A program made the translations under genes and the position numbers. The notes beneath the pieces are model-generated. The model was not told the origin of the DNA, made no database searches, and saw nothing but the letters and a program-made list of their open reading frames with translations. This document shows, one piece after another, positions 1 to 6,924 of a stretch of 9,019 nucleotides of DNA. The stretch lies in assembly GCA_029549845.1 (NCBI GenBank), contig JAKPIL010000086.1, positions 1 to 9,019 on the forward strand. The letters run 5' to 3'. Source of the DNA: a bacterium. Its GTDB lineage: Bacteria; Patescibacteriota; Saccharimonadia; Saccharimonadales; UBA4665. Every line of letters starts with the position of its first letter. Positions within the stretch are counted from its first letter, which is position 1.

Positions 1-1060
1 CCGTTTGCGCGCTTCGCTGGTACCGACCTATAGCGTAGGCCTGCGCCGCAGCGATATCGGCCTCGGCCAGCTCCCCGCGAAAGAGGTTGCCCAACTGCTC
101 GGTAATGATGTCGAATAGCGCCGGAGCGTTCGCGACCGATACCTGGCTTCCAAACCAAAGGTTACTACTCAGTTTCACCTGCTGGAACCCGCTGTTCATA
201 CCGTACACAAGGCCACGCTCTCGCGCTGTACCCAAAATTTTTGAATACAACGTCTCTGTGAGGAGCGCATTTACAAGGCTCAGCGCATCGAGCTCGTGCT
301 CCTCAAGCCGACGATTCATGAATGTGTCTATATAAAAATAGAGTGTGTCGACTGTTTCATTTGGAATACAGACTGGTTTTTTCAGCGTGCGCACAACCTC
401 GTCTGGCATAATGAAGCGCTCGCCTCTGGGCAGCTGGATTTCCTCAAGAATATCCGAAATTTTTTGCTTACGACTAGGGGTGATATTGCCAGCAATGACA
501 AAGCGCATGTTGTCTGTTGTGTGCGTGCGACGGTAGTGCTCGCGCACATCGTCAAGCGTGACGTTATCCATGAGTGCCAGTCGCTCTTTATCCGTCTCCG
601 AAACAAGGCCGTACGCCTTGCGGCTCGAAGCACCAAGCTGCCGGTAGTGATTATTGGCGCGGGCAGCCAGTTCTTCGCGAACATTACCAAACTCGGCGTC
701 AAATTCTTCCTGCAGAAACAGCGGCTTATCTATGGCTGTGCGAAGCAACCGTGTCACCCGCTCCCACTCAAAGTCGGCACATTCAAGCTCATACACAATG
801 TCGTACACATCGGTACTCGCGTTGCTATATGCACCGTTTTTTTCTACTTCTGCCTGGAAGTCACGCGCCCGGGGGTATTCGTCGTTCGCTCCAAGCAGAA
901 TATGCTCCATGAGGTGGGGCGTTTCCCACTTTTCGCGCGGAACCAGGTATTCGCCCGCGCGGAAATTGATGTACACATTCATAACCGTTGCGTCGGCAAC
1001 GTGTATGAGTAAGCCTTTGGCACCGTTTTTGAGCGTTATTTCTTCGGCAGTGTGTTTCAT
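1..1060 (-). CDS. M16-family zinc metallopeptidase (insulinase/pitrilysin type), 3' end cut by window
   Basis: A zinc-dependent peptidase whose start is inside the window and whose C-terminus lies beyond position 1; 353 codons are visible. The inverted zinc motif HxxEH is at residues 49-53 (PHLMEH), and the third ligand is Glu130 in VREEL, exactly 76 residues after His53, the family spacing. The active site is therefore intact. An M16 N-terminal domain (about 10-165) is followed by the start of the second, substrate-gripping domain, with an ERGLVYG segment near residue 285 that matches the family's Arg/Tyr region. No signal peptide or membrane segment is seen, so it is probably cytoplasmic. 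ATG at 1060 is the only possible start, because an in-frame TAA lies 12 codons upstream with no start codon between. No good Shine-Dalgarno sequence precedes it. It follows secA by 36 nt and is probably co-transcribed with it. M16 proteases often act in pairs or dimers; a partner could lie beyond the edge. The substrate is unknown. Confidence 0.9.
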   Translation of the reverse strand, partial: MKHTAEEITLKNGAKGLLIHVADATVMNVYINFRAGEYLVPREKWETPHLMEHILLGANDEYPRARDFQAEVEKNGAYSNASTDVYDIVYELECADFEWERVTRLLRTAIDKPLFLQEEFDAEFGNVREELAARANNHYRQLGASSRKAYGLVSETDKERLALMDNVTLDDVREHYRRTHTTDNMRFVIAGNITPSRKQKISDILEEIQLPRGERFIMPDEVVRTLKKPVCIPNETVDTLYFYIDTFMNRRLEEHELDALSLVNALLTETLYSKILGTARERGLVYGMNSGFQQVKLSSNLWFGSQVSVANAPALFDIITEQLGNLFRGELAEADIAAAQAYAIGRYQRSAQT

Positions 1061-1096
1061 GAGTAGTGTGTAGCCAGTGGCCTTACAGCGTTAGAG

Positions 1097-3697
1097 CTAT
1101 TTTCTCTTTCTGGCTTTGGCCTTTCGCTGGCGCTCGGCTTTGTTCACCTTTGCGCGCTTCTTGGCAGTCGATTTCACCTGGGATTGCTTTTTCCCATCTG
1201 TAAAGTCCGCCTCATCGAACTGAGACTCGTCATTCATGATTTGCGATGCATTGTTTATAGAACCGCGTGCAGCCAACGTCAGTTCGGTTTCGACTGGCTG
1301 TTCAAGATCATCGGCATCGACTGGCTCAGCATGGAAGATTGCCCGTACTACTTCATGGCGAAGCGTATGCTGCATGTCCTCAAAGATAATCTGGCCTCGG
1401 CGACGGTACTCAACGAGTGGGTCGCGCTGCCCAACGCTCATCCAGCCAATCCCCTCGCGAAGATGGTCCATGTTCTCGAGGTGTTGCATCCACAGATTGT
1501 CGAGAATCTGCAGGTACACGTCACGTTCTACCTTGCGCATAATTTCAGGGGTAAAGACCTGCTCGCGTCCCTTATACAGCTCCTTTGCCTCGGTGATAAG
1601 CACCGGCTTAACCGTATCGACCGATTTGTCGAATACGCGGTCTAGGGCAGCATCGTCCAGCGGCAACAGTTCTTTCACGGTCGGCTCAAATTCATCTGTT
1701 GCACGAACAGGAGAGTCAGCCAGTAATCCGATTTCTTCATTTATATAGGCTTTGATACGCTTGCTGATGTCGTCTGCCCTTAGGACCTCCTTACGCATGG
1801 CGTAGGTGGCCTTACGGTGACGGTTCATGACATCGTCGTACTGTACGACGTTCTTACGCTGGTCAAAATGGAAGCCTTCGACCTTTTTCTGGGCAGCTTC
1901 AAGACTGCGCGAAATCATGCGGTTCTCTATGGGCACCCCTTCGTCGACCTTGAGCCGGTCCATCACGCGACTAATACGATCACCGCCAAATATACGCATA
2001 AGGTCGTCTTCGGTACTCACATAGAACTGCGTTACGCCGGGGTCACCCTGACGGCCGGCACGACCACGCAGCTGGTTATCGATACGGCGTGATTCATGTC
2101 GTTCAGAACCTAGCACAAAAAGCCCGCCGAGCTCCTTCACCTCATCGCTAAGCACAATATCGGTACCACGACCAGCAATGTTGGTTGCCAGTGTCACTGC
2201 ACCCCTCTGCCCCGCCTGCGCAACTATTTTGGCTTCGCGTTCGTTGTTCTTTGCGTTAAGCACCTGGTGTGCAACACCTGCCTTTTTGAGCAGACCGCCG
2301 AGCTTTTCGTTCTTCTCTATGGAAGCCGTACCAATGAGGACTGGCTGGCCCGCTTCGTGGAGCTCTTTAACCTGCTCGACGATGGCCTTAAACTTCGATG
2401 CCTCATTGCGGTAGATACGGTCCGAGCGGTCATCACGCGCTATACGACGGTTCGATGGAATCTCAACAACATCGAGTTTATAAATCTGGTGGAACTCTTC
2501 ACTTTCCGTAAGAGCCGTACCCGTCATGCCCGAAAGCTTATCGTACAGGCGGAAGTAGTTCTGGAATGAAATGGTCGCAAGAGTCATGGACTCCTCCTGC
2601 ACTTCAACACCTTCTTTTGCTTCTATAGCCTGGTGCAGGCCTTCGTTGTAGCGACGACCAGCAAGCAAACGACCGGTAAATTCGTCTACGATGACAATCT
2701 CACCCTCGTTTGTCACTACATAGTCTTTGTCGCGGTGGAAAAGTGTTTGGGCGCGCAATGCTTGTTCGAGGTGGTAGAGCGTGCGAATATTTTCAGTTCC
2801 ATACAGGTTCTGGATGCCTAGAACTTTTTCAAGCTTATCGACGCCGTCATCGGTGAGGACAACTGTTTTGCGCTTTTCGTCGACTTCGTAGTGCTTGGGC
2901 ACGAGCTGGCGAACAGTTTTGGAAAACTGAGCATATGCATTGCCGGGGGTGACACTCGGGGCGCTGATAATGAGTGGCGTTCGCGCTTCGTCAATAAGAA
3001 TGGAGTCGACTTCGTCAACGATGGCATAGTTAAGATCGCGCTGCCGTAGCTGTTCGGTCTCGCGCACCATGTTGTCGCGCAGGTAGTCAAAGCCAAATTC
3101 GTTATTGGTACCGTAGGTAATATCTGCCGCGTATGCTTCCTGGCGGCTACATGGTTTGAGGTGACGAAAACGTTCGTCTTCATGCTCTTCATTTGTGTAC
3201 GCTGGATCGTAAATGTAGGAGTGGTCTGCCATGATAACCGCAGCGGTCAAACCAAGAAAGTGGTACACCTGACCCATCCAGCCGGCGTCACGCTGCGCTA
3301 GATAATCGTTCACTGTTACTAGGTGCGCACCCTTGCCCGTGAGGGCGTTCAGGTACATTGGAGCGGTCGCCACCAGTGTTTTTCCTTCACCGGTTTTCAT
3401 TTCACTCACATTGCCTTCGTGTAGAACCATACCACCTATGAGCTGCACGTCGTAGTGCCGCTGGCCGAGTGTACGGGTGGCTGCCTCGCGTACTAGCGCA
3501 AATGCATCGGGCAATATACCGTCTAGGGATTCTTTTTTAAGACGTGTACGAAGTTTGTCTGTCTGCTCGCGCAGTTGTTTGTCGGTCATTTTATCGTACT
3601 TGGGAGCAAGCTCGTTGATAGTACGAACACGCTTGCGCAGTCGCTTGATGGTCTTTGCTTGCGGGTCACCGAGAATACGTTTTAGCACTCTGTTCAT
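1097..3697 (-). CDS. secA: SecA, preprotein translocase ATPase subunit
   Basis: The ATPase motor that drives unfolded preproteins through the SecYEG channel at the inner membrane. The 866-residue product has all core motifs: Walker A at 100-108 (MKTGEGKTL), Walker B DEVD at 228-231 followed by SILIDEARTPLIIS, the GMTGTALTE segment at 390-398, TNIAGRGTDIVL at 505-516 and the helicase motif GRAGRQGDPG at 545-554. The helical scaffold and two-helix finger region is at about 730-780. The C-terminus has no CxC..CH zinc-binding SecB/ribosome module. It ends instead in a Lys/Arg-rich tail (about 836-866). A strong Shine-Dalgarno GGAGGT (3709-3714) sits 11 nt before the ATG, which fixes the start. 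The gene follows hpf after 187 nt and precedes an M16 peptidase after 36 nt. The assignment is essentially certain. Confidence 0.98.
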   Translation of the reverse strand: MNRVLKRILGDPQAKTIKRLRKRVRTINELAPKYDKMTDKQLREQTDKLRTRLKKESLDGILPDAFALVREAATRTLGQRHYDVQLIGGMVLHEGNVSEMKTGEGKTLVATAPMYLNALTGKGAHLVTVNDYLAQRDAGWMGQVYHFLGLTAAVIMADHSYIYDPAYTNEEHEDERFRHLKPCSRQEAYAADITYGTNNEFGFDYLRDNMVRETEQLRQRDLNYAIVDEVDSILIDEARTPLIISAPSVTPGNAYAQFSKTVRQLVPKHYEVDEKRKTVVLTDDGVDKLEKVLGIQNLYGTENIRTLYHLEQALRAQTLFHRDKDYVVTNEGEIVIVDEFTGRLLAGRRYNEGLHQAIEAKEGVEVQEESMTLATISFQNYFRLYDKLSGMTGTALTESEEFHQIYKLDVVEIPSNRRIARDDRSDRIYRNEASKFKAIVEQVKELHEAGQPVLIGTASIEKNEKLGGLLKKAGVAHQVLNAKNNEREAKIVAQAGQRGAVTLATNIAGRGTDIVLSDEVKELGGLFVLGSERHESRRIDNQLRGRAGRQGDPGVTQFYVSTEDDLMRIFGGDRISRVMDRLKVDEGVPIENRMISRSLEAAQKKVEGFHFDQRKNVVQYDDVMNRHRKATYAMRKEVLRADDISKRIKAYINEEIGLLADSPVRATDEFEPTVKELLPLDDAALDRVFDKSVDTVKPVLITEAKELYKGREQVFTPEIMRKVERDVYLQILDNLWMQHLENMDHLREGIGWMSVGQRDPLVEYRRRGQIIFEDMQHTLRHEVVRAIFHAEPVDADDLEQPVETELTLAARGSINNASQIMNDESQFDEADFTDGKKQSQVKSTAKKRAKVNKAERQRKAKARKRK

Positions 3698-3742
3698 TAC
3701 TGTGTTACACCTCCATGCGTTCAGTAGATTTCGTCACCCACC

Positions 3743-3748
3743 ATTGTA
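3743..3748 (-). promoter_or_regulatory. Candidate secA-proximal promoter (-10 only)
   Basis: TACAAT on the minus strand matches the sigma-70 type -10 consensus at 5 of 6 positions and lies about 45 nt upstream of the secA ATG, leaving room for a short leader with the GGAGGT site. No convincing -35 hexamer is found 16-18 bp upstream (TCGCAT at 17 bp), so support is weak. Confidence 0.3.
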
Positions 3749-3811
3749 CCCTGTTTGGCTCGAGTATGCGAGACTATTTCACCCGAATATTTCAAAAACC
3801 GCCAAATAGAC

Positions 3812-3836
3812 GCCGCAGTATAGCCGCCTATACGGC
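3812..3836. repeat. Inverted repeat in secA leader region
   Basis: TATAG (3819-3823) and CTATA (3828-3832) form a perfect 5-bp stem around the 4-nt loop CCGC. It is extended by GCCG (3812-3815) pairing with CGGC (3833-3836), with a CAG bulge on one side. It overlaps the candidate TATACT box, so it may act as an operator-like DNA palindrome rather than a terminator; the next T-run on the minus strand is 13 nt away. Confidence 0.5.
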
Positions 3837-3847
3837 ACGTTGGTCAA
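3817..3847 (-). promoter_or_regulatory. Candidate upstream secA promoter, TTGACC-19-TATACT
   Basis: On the minus strand TTGACC (3842-3847, 5 of 6 match to the -35 consensus) is followed after 19 bp by TATACT (3817-3822, 5 of 6 match to the -10 consensus). The spacing is longer than the 17-bp optimum. The -10 box coincides with one arm of an inverted repeat (3812-3836), which could be an operator. TATACT is also the -10 proposed for serS. Transcription from here would give a secA leader of roughly 110 nt. Confidence 0.35.
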
Positions 3848-3856
3848 GTTGCCACG

Positions 3857-3885
3857 GCCAGACAAGCGCAAACACCCGGTCTGGC
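3857..3885. repeat. Perfect 7-bp inverted repeat just after hpf
   Basis: GCCAGAC (3857-3863) and GTCTGGC (3879-3885) are exact reverse complements separated by 15 nt. The repeat touches the last base of the hpf stop codon. A hairpin here could protect or end the serS-hpf message, but no T-run follows on either strand, so an intrinsic terminator is not supported. Confidence 0.5.
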
Positions 3886-4250
3886 TATTCGGCCGTTTGC
3901 ACGTTTTCGTTACGCCGCAAGCGCCGGACTAAGCGATGACGTAAGCCATATTTGCTATGTTTTCCTTTGTATTCAGCCAGTTGGCGACGCATTTCTACCG
4001 TAGCAATATCGAGTGCGGCATACATGTGGCCAGTCGTTTCACGAACGGCAAGGGTTTCTTCGGGTAGCTGCAATGCCAGCGTGCAGGTTTTATCCTGACC
4101 CCTGCGTGATTCTTTAAAATGGACGGCCAAAACCGCTGCGGGACGCGCCTTGCGTGGAATGTACTTTTCGATATCTTTCACCTTGCCGGCCGTATACTTT
4201 TGCAATTTTTGAGCCAGGTCAAAGCCTTCGGCGCTTACCGTATGAATCAT
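3885..4250 (-). CDS. hpf: Ribosome hibernation promoting factor, short HPF/RaiA (YfiA) type
   Basis: The 121-residue product matches the sigma-54 modulation/S30EA family that binds the 30S decoding region and inactivates or protects idle ribosomes. Family features are the N-terminal strand-helix segment (residues 1-35), a basic middle (KESRRGQDKTC) and the conserved helix YAALDIATVEMRRQLAEYKGKH (about 76-97). The tail is strongly basic (LRHRLVRRLRR). It has only the N-terminal domain; the C-terminal dimerisation domain of long HPF is absent, so it is the short type. AAGGAG (4255-4260) lies 4 nt before the ATG. Only 14 nt separate it from serS, so the two should be co-transcribed. hpf next to secA is also common in Firmicutes, although there prfB usually follows. 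Whether it acts more like HPF or more like RaiA cannot be told from sequence alone. Confidence 0.92.
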   Translation of the reverse strand: MIHTVSAEGFDLAQKLQKYTAGKVKDIEKYIPRKARPAAVLAVHFKESRRGQDKTCTLALQLPEETLAVRETTGHMYAALDIATVEMRRQLAEYKGKHSKYGLRHRLVRRLRRNENVQTAE

Positions 4251-4264
4251 ATCGCTCCTTTTGT

Positions 4265-5512
4265 TTACAATTCGGTTCTGCTACCCATGTAGGGCTGTAG
4301 GACTGTTGGTACTTTCAGTGTACCACGTTCTGTTTGGTAATGCTCAATCACCGCCACAAGAGAACGAGCCAACGAAACAGCGGTACCGTTCAGTGTATGA
4401 AGTACCTCAACGCGGCCATCGGCGCGGCGCACACGAATGTTCAAGTTACGCGCCTGGAAGTCTGTGCAGTTGCTGCAGCTTGTGAGCTCACGGTACTTTT
4501 CGTCTACCGGCGACCAGTACTCAACGTCATATTTTTTGGCCGCTGGCGCACCCAGATCCCCCGCAGCAATGTTTACCACATGATACGGCACGCCCATTGC
4601 CTGCCACAGATCTTCCTCTATGGCGAGAATGGCCTCGTGCATGTCTCGGCTTTGTTCTGGTGTACAGAACACGTACATTTCGAGCTTGTTAAACTGGTGC
4701 ACGCGGAATAGTCCACGCGCGTGCTTACCGTACGTCCCCGCTTCTTTGCGGTAGCATGGGCTGTAACCCACGTACTTCAGTGGTAGCTTCGCTTCATCTA
4801 TGATTTCATCTGCGTGGTAGCCCGTCAGTGGCGCCTCGGCCGTGCCGATGAGTGTCAGGTCTTCGCCTTCTACAAAATACTCATTGCCACTCTCATCACC
4901 ACGCGGTGCAAACCCCGCCCCTGCTGCCACCCGGCTATTTACCATGTGTGGAACTGTTAGGTACGTAAAGCCCTTCTTGAGCACAAAATCGAGCGCAAAC
5001 TGCGTGATGGCGTTTTCTAGCAGCGCCAAGTCACCCTTTAGGTAGTAGAACTTGGCTCCGGCCACCTTGGCACCGCGCTCAAAATCTACCCAGTCGCGTT
5101 CGGTCGCAAAGTCCAGATGGTCCTTTGCGCCTTTGTTCTGTGCGCCCACTTGCTTAATCTCTACACTGTCTTCTTCGCCGCCCAGTGGTACATCGTCAAA
5201 CGTGGGGTTTGGGATGCTTTGCATCTGGGATTGCCATTTTTCCTCTGTGACTTTCAGCTCATTTTCTCTAACGGCAATATCTTCCTTGAGTTTTTTACCC
5301 TGCTCTATTTGCTCTGGCGTAGGCTTCTGGCCCTTCATGGAGTCGGTCAGTGCGTTGCGCTGCGCCCGCAAATCTTCCACCACCGTCAGCTGCGCGCGTC
5401 GCTGCTCATCTACCTTCAGCAGCGCCGCCACATCGACATTTTTGTAGCCCTTTTCCTCACTCTTTCGCTGAACCACTTCAGCATTGTCCCGTATAAATTG
5501 TATATCTAGCAT
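4265..5512 (-). CDS. serS: Seryl-tRNA synthetase (SerRS, class II)
   Basis: Charges tRNA-Ser (and tRNA-Sec where present) with serine in the cytoplasm. The 415-residue protein has the N-terminal tRNA-binding domain with a long coiled-coil arm (about 26-99), then the class II catalytic core: TAEAPLT at 224-230, motif 2 with GLFRVHQFNKLEMY at 267-280, the TSCSNCTDFQARNLNIR segment at 344-360, and motif 3 with LNGTAVSLARSLVAVIEHYQ at 374-393. The N-terminus MLDIQFIRDN is the usual SerRS start, so ATG at 5512 is secure. Even so, no Shine-Dalgarno sequence precedes it: the upstream bases are CTGTTTTT. A -10-like TATACT ends 6 nt before the ATG, suggesting a leaderless message. It is followed after 14 nt by hpf. 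Confidence 0.97.
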   Translation of the reverse strand: MLDIQFIRDNAEVVQRKSEEKGYKNVDVAALLKVDEQRRAQLTVVEDLRAQRNALTDSMKGQKPTPEQIEQGKKLKEDIAVRENELKVTEEKWQSQMQSIPNPTFDDVPLGGEEDSVEIKQVGAQNKGAKDHLDFATERDWVDFERGAKVAGAKFYYLKGDLALLENAITQFALDFVLKKGFTYLTVPHMVNSRVAAGAGFAPRGDESGNEYFVEGEDLTLIGTAEAPLTGYHADEIIDEAKLPLKYVGYSPCYRKEAGTYGKHARGLFRVHQFNKLEMYVFCTPEQSRDMHEAILAIEEDLWQAMGVPYHVVNIAAGDLGAPAAKKYDVEYWSPVDEKYRELTSCSNCTDFQARNLNIRVRRADGRVEVLHTLNGTAVSLARSLVAVIEHYQTERGTLKVPTVLQPYMGSRTEL

Positions 5513-5518
5513 AAAAAC

Positions 5519-5547
5519 AGTATACAGAGTTAAGAGTTAAGAGTTAA
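5519..5547 (-). promoter_or_regulatory. Candidate serS promoter producing a leaderless mRNA
   Basis: On the minus strand TATACT (5519-5524, 5 of 6 match to TATAAT) lies 17 bp downstream of TTAACT (5542-5547, 4 of 6 match to TTGACA). Six bases (GTTTTT) then separate the -10 from the serS ATG, so the expected start point is the A of the start codon. The -35 box is one unit of the TTAACTC tandem array. Absence of any ribosome binding site fits leaderless initiation. The spacing is observed; promoter activity is inferred. Confidence 0.55.
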
Positions 5548-5560
5548 GAGTTAAGAGTTA
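5527..5560. repeat. Heptanucleotide tandem repeat (GAGTTAA), 4.9 copies
   Basis: Four perfect GAGTTAA units plus a six-base partial copy run without mismatch (TTAACTC on the coding strand). The array covers most of the gap between the phosphatase gene and serS, and its last TTA encodes the phosphatase TAA stop. Such simple repeats can change copy number by replication slippage. Here each unit also carries a TTAACT that resembles a -35 box. Confidence 0.95.
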
Positions 5561-6139
5561 TTCGACAGATACGGTCGGTGTAGCTTCGTCAATGCGTCGA
5601 ATCTCTGCATTACCTATGTAATGGATGGGTGGCCTATAATCCCCATGCATAACATAACTATTTATCGCGACTAGGGGATCGCCGTGGCTCACGAACATCA
5701 CAACCCTTTCGTTATACTTCTGCTCACAATCATCGATGAGTGACTTTACTCGGCCAACCATCTGACGGAGAGATTCGGAGTTAAGTGGATGAGCATCGGG
5801 GTCAGGCTCGGCATCCCAGACCTTGTAGTAATCATCTGCAGATTCCCCGTCTAGCTCACCTAGATTACGCTCACGCAAACGCACATCGGTAATAACGTTC
5901 GAATGACACACGCCGGCGACAGCTTCAGCGGTCTGTAGAGCACGCAGAAAGTCCGATGAATAAATGATAGGCTCCTGATTTACAATCTTACTAAACGCCT
6001 CTGCAGCCTGCTTTGCCTGATTTCTTCCTTTTTCGGTTAGACCAAACCCTTCGAGTGACCCTTCGGGGGAGCAGGCTATAACATGCTGCTCGTTCGACTC
6101 ACTCCAGCCATGACGCATAAGATAATATGTATTTCTCAT
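5558..6139 (-). CDS. Histidine phosphatase superfamily protein (phosphoglycerate-mutase-like)
   Basis: A 193-residue member of the histidine phosphatase (branch 1, PhoE/GpmB-like) superfamily, which removes or moves phosphate groups through a phospho-histidine. The RHG motif is at 9-11 with nucleophile His10, the SSDFLRALQTA segment at 61-71 provides Arg66, RLRERNLGEL at 87-96 provides the acid Glu90, and the second catalytic histidine is His152 in FVSHGD. The catalytic set is complete. The length suits a small phosphatase better than the roughly 250-residue cofactor-dependent glycolytic mutase, so glycolytic activity should not be assumed. Its ATG overlaps the TGA of the nuclease gene by 4 nt (ATGA), implying coupled translation; only a weak purine-rich stretch lies upstream. 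Its stop codon is the last unit of the tandem repeat before serS. The substrate cannot be predicted. Confidence 0.88.
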   Translation of the reverse strand: MRNTYYLMRHGWSESNEQHVIACSPEGSLEGFGLTEKGRNQAKQAAEAFSKIVNQEPIIYSSDFLRALQTAEAVAGVCHSNVITDVRLRERNLGELDGESADDYYKVWDAEPDPDAHPLNSESLRQMVGRVKSLIDDCEQKYNERVVMFVSHGDPLVAINSYVMHGDYRPPIHYIGNAEIRRIDEATPTVSVE

Positions 6140-6924
6140 GATTTTTTCTGTAGTGCCTTCAGTGTTAACTCGGTGCGGGAGCGGGCGTAGGTGCAGAATT
6201 CACACGGGCCACCCATGGCGGCTGTGCCCACTGCAGGCATAGTGTCGCTCTCCATGCAGGTCTTCATATCCAGTAGGGTTTGTTCTACCCAGTCGCTCTT
6301 GCCGGCGTGCGGAAACACGTGCGTCTCAAACTCTACCACGCCGTCGAACGCATCTTTACCCGGGTTCCCCGTGGCGTACACAAAGTAGCCGGTGTCGCTC
6401 ACCGCAAATCCGTTCTGGCGCAGCAACCACTGGTACACTTCCATTTGGCGGCGATACATGTCCTGCCAGCCACCTTCAGGGCCGAGGGCGGTCACCGGTG
6501 CGGCCTTGGCCGTTGCCTTGTAGTCCACCACCATGAGCTCGCCGGCAGGATTAACCCACACGTCATCGACCGCGCCAAATACATGCAGATTAGTTGGTGC
6601 GTGCAGCGTTGTTACCCCTGTAAAATTATACCGCCACGTATCGAGGTCTTTGTGCGTGTACGGTACGGCATCGACACCAAACTGCTGCATGAGCGGGTGC
6701 GGTTTTCCCTCGGCGCGGTACACATCGAACTCTTTTTTAAACAGTTCATCGATGGCTTTATTTATATTGAACGGTGGGCTGCTAGGCCTGGTAATTTTGT
6801 GCCGCACATCTAGCCAAAAACAGCGTGGACACTGCATGTACAGCTCAATCTTGCTCCGGCTGACCTTAAACGGCGCAACCTGCCCCGGCTCATACGGCCG
6901 GCTGCGTTCCCTTGCGTAACTCAT
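6136..6924 (-). CDS. PD-(D/E)XK nuclease-like protein (RecB/Cas4 family) with cysteine pairs
   Basis: A 262-residue protein with the features of the Cas4/RecB C-terminal nuclease group, which cleaves DNA with metal ions. SKIELYMQCPRCFWL (24-38) is the typical N-terminal segment. GAVDD (117-121) supplies the first metal-binding Asp. VVDYKA (132-137) gives the D-x-K motif (Asp134, Lys136), and QMEVYQWLL (160-168) is the Q..xY motif. Cysteines at 32, 35, 223, 241 and 244 could hold an iron-sulfur cluster, as in Cas4 and AddB; which four would be ligands is not clear. Start ATG 6924 overlaps the TGA of the TM2 gene by 4 nt and has AAGGGAG a few bases upstream. Its end overlaps the phosphatase start. 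There is no CRISPR array and no helicase partner nearby, so a general DNA repair or uptake role is more likely than CRISPR adaptation, but this is inference. Confidence 0.85.
   Translation of the reverse strand: MSYARERSRPYEPGQVAPFKVSRSKIELYMQCPRCFWLDVRHKITRPSSPPFNINKAIDELFKKEFDVYRAEGKPHPLMQQFGVDAVPYTHKDLDTWRYNFTGVTTLHAPTNLHVFGAVDDVWVNPAGELMVVDYKATAKAAPVTALGPEGGWQDMYRRQMEVYQWLLRQNGFAVSDTGYFVYATGNPGKDAFDGVVEFETHVFPHAGKSDWVEQTLLDMKTCMESDTMPAVGTAAMGGPCEFCTYARSRTELTLKALQKKS

Larger units (their letters stand above)
3698..3884 (-). other. hpf-secA intergenic region / secA leader
   Basis: This 187-nt region is the longest non-coding stretch in the window. It holds two inverted repeats, two candidate promoters and the secA ribosome binding site, listed separately. 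No convincing intrinsic terminator is present: neither hairpin is followed directly by a T-run on the minus strand (the nearest TTTTT, at 3794-3798, is 13 nt past the second one). Read-through from serS-hpf into secA is therefore possible. No small ORF with a good ribosome binding site, and nothing like a SecM arrest peptide, was recognised. Confidence 0.6.

Noticed and set aside
296..1012. Long plus-strand open frame of 238 codons
   Set aside because: It is antisense to the M16 peptidase, which has an intact HxxEH...E active site in the minus-strand frame; the plus-strand translation shows no recognisable domain.
3857..3885. Intrinsic terminator after hpf
   Set aside because: The 7-bp stem is perfect, but the loop is 15 nt and no T-run follows on either strand, so it is kept only as an inverted repeat.
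5527..5560. CRISPR-like or iteron array
   Set aside because: The unit is only 7 bp with no spacers and abuts serS directly; it is a simple tandem repeat, and nothing else suggests a replication origin.
5558..6139. Glycolytic phosphoglycerate mutase gpmA
   Set aside because: At 193 residues it is shorter than the usual dPGM of about 250, and the sequence around the RHG motif fits the general phosphatase branch better.
6280..6813. Plus-strand open frame of 177 codons
   Set aside because: It is a shadow of the PD-(D/E)XK nuclease gene, whose motifs are all on the minus strand.
6136..6924. Cas4 of a CRISPR adaptation module
   Set aside because: No CRISPR repeats and no cas1 or cas2 are in the window; stand-alone nucleases of this family are common, so the cas4 symbol was not used.
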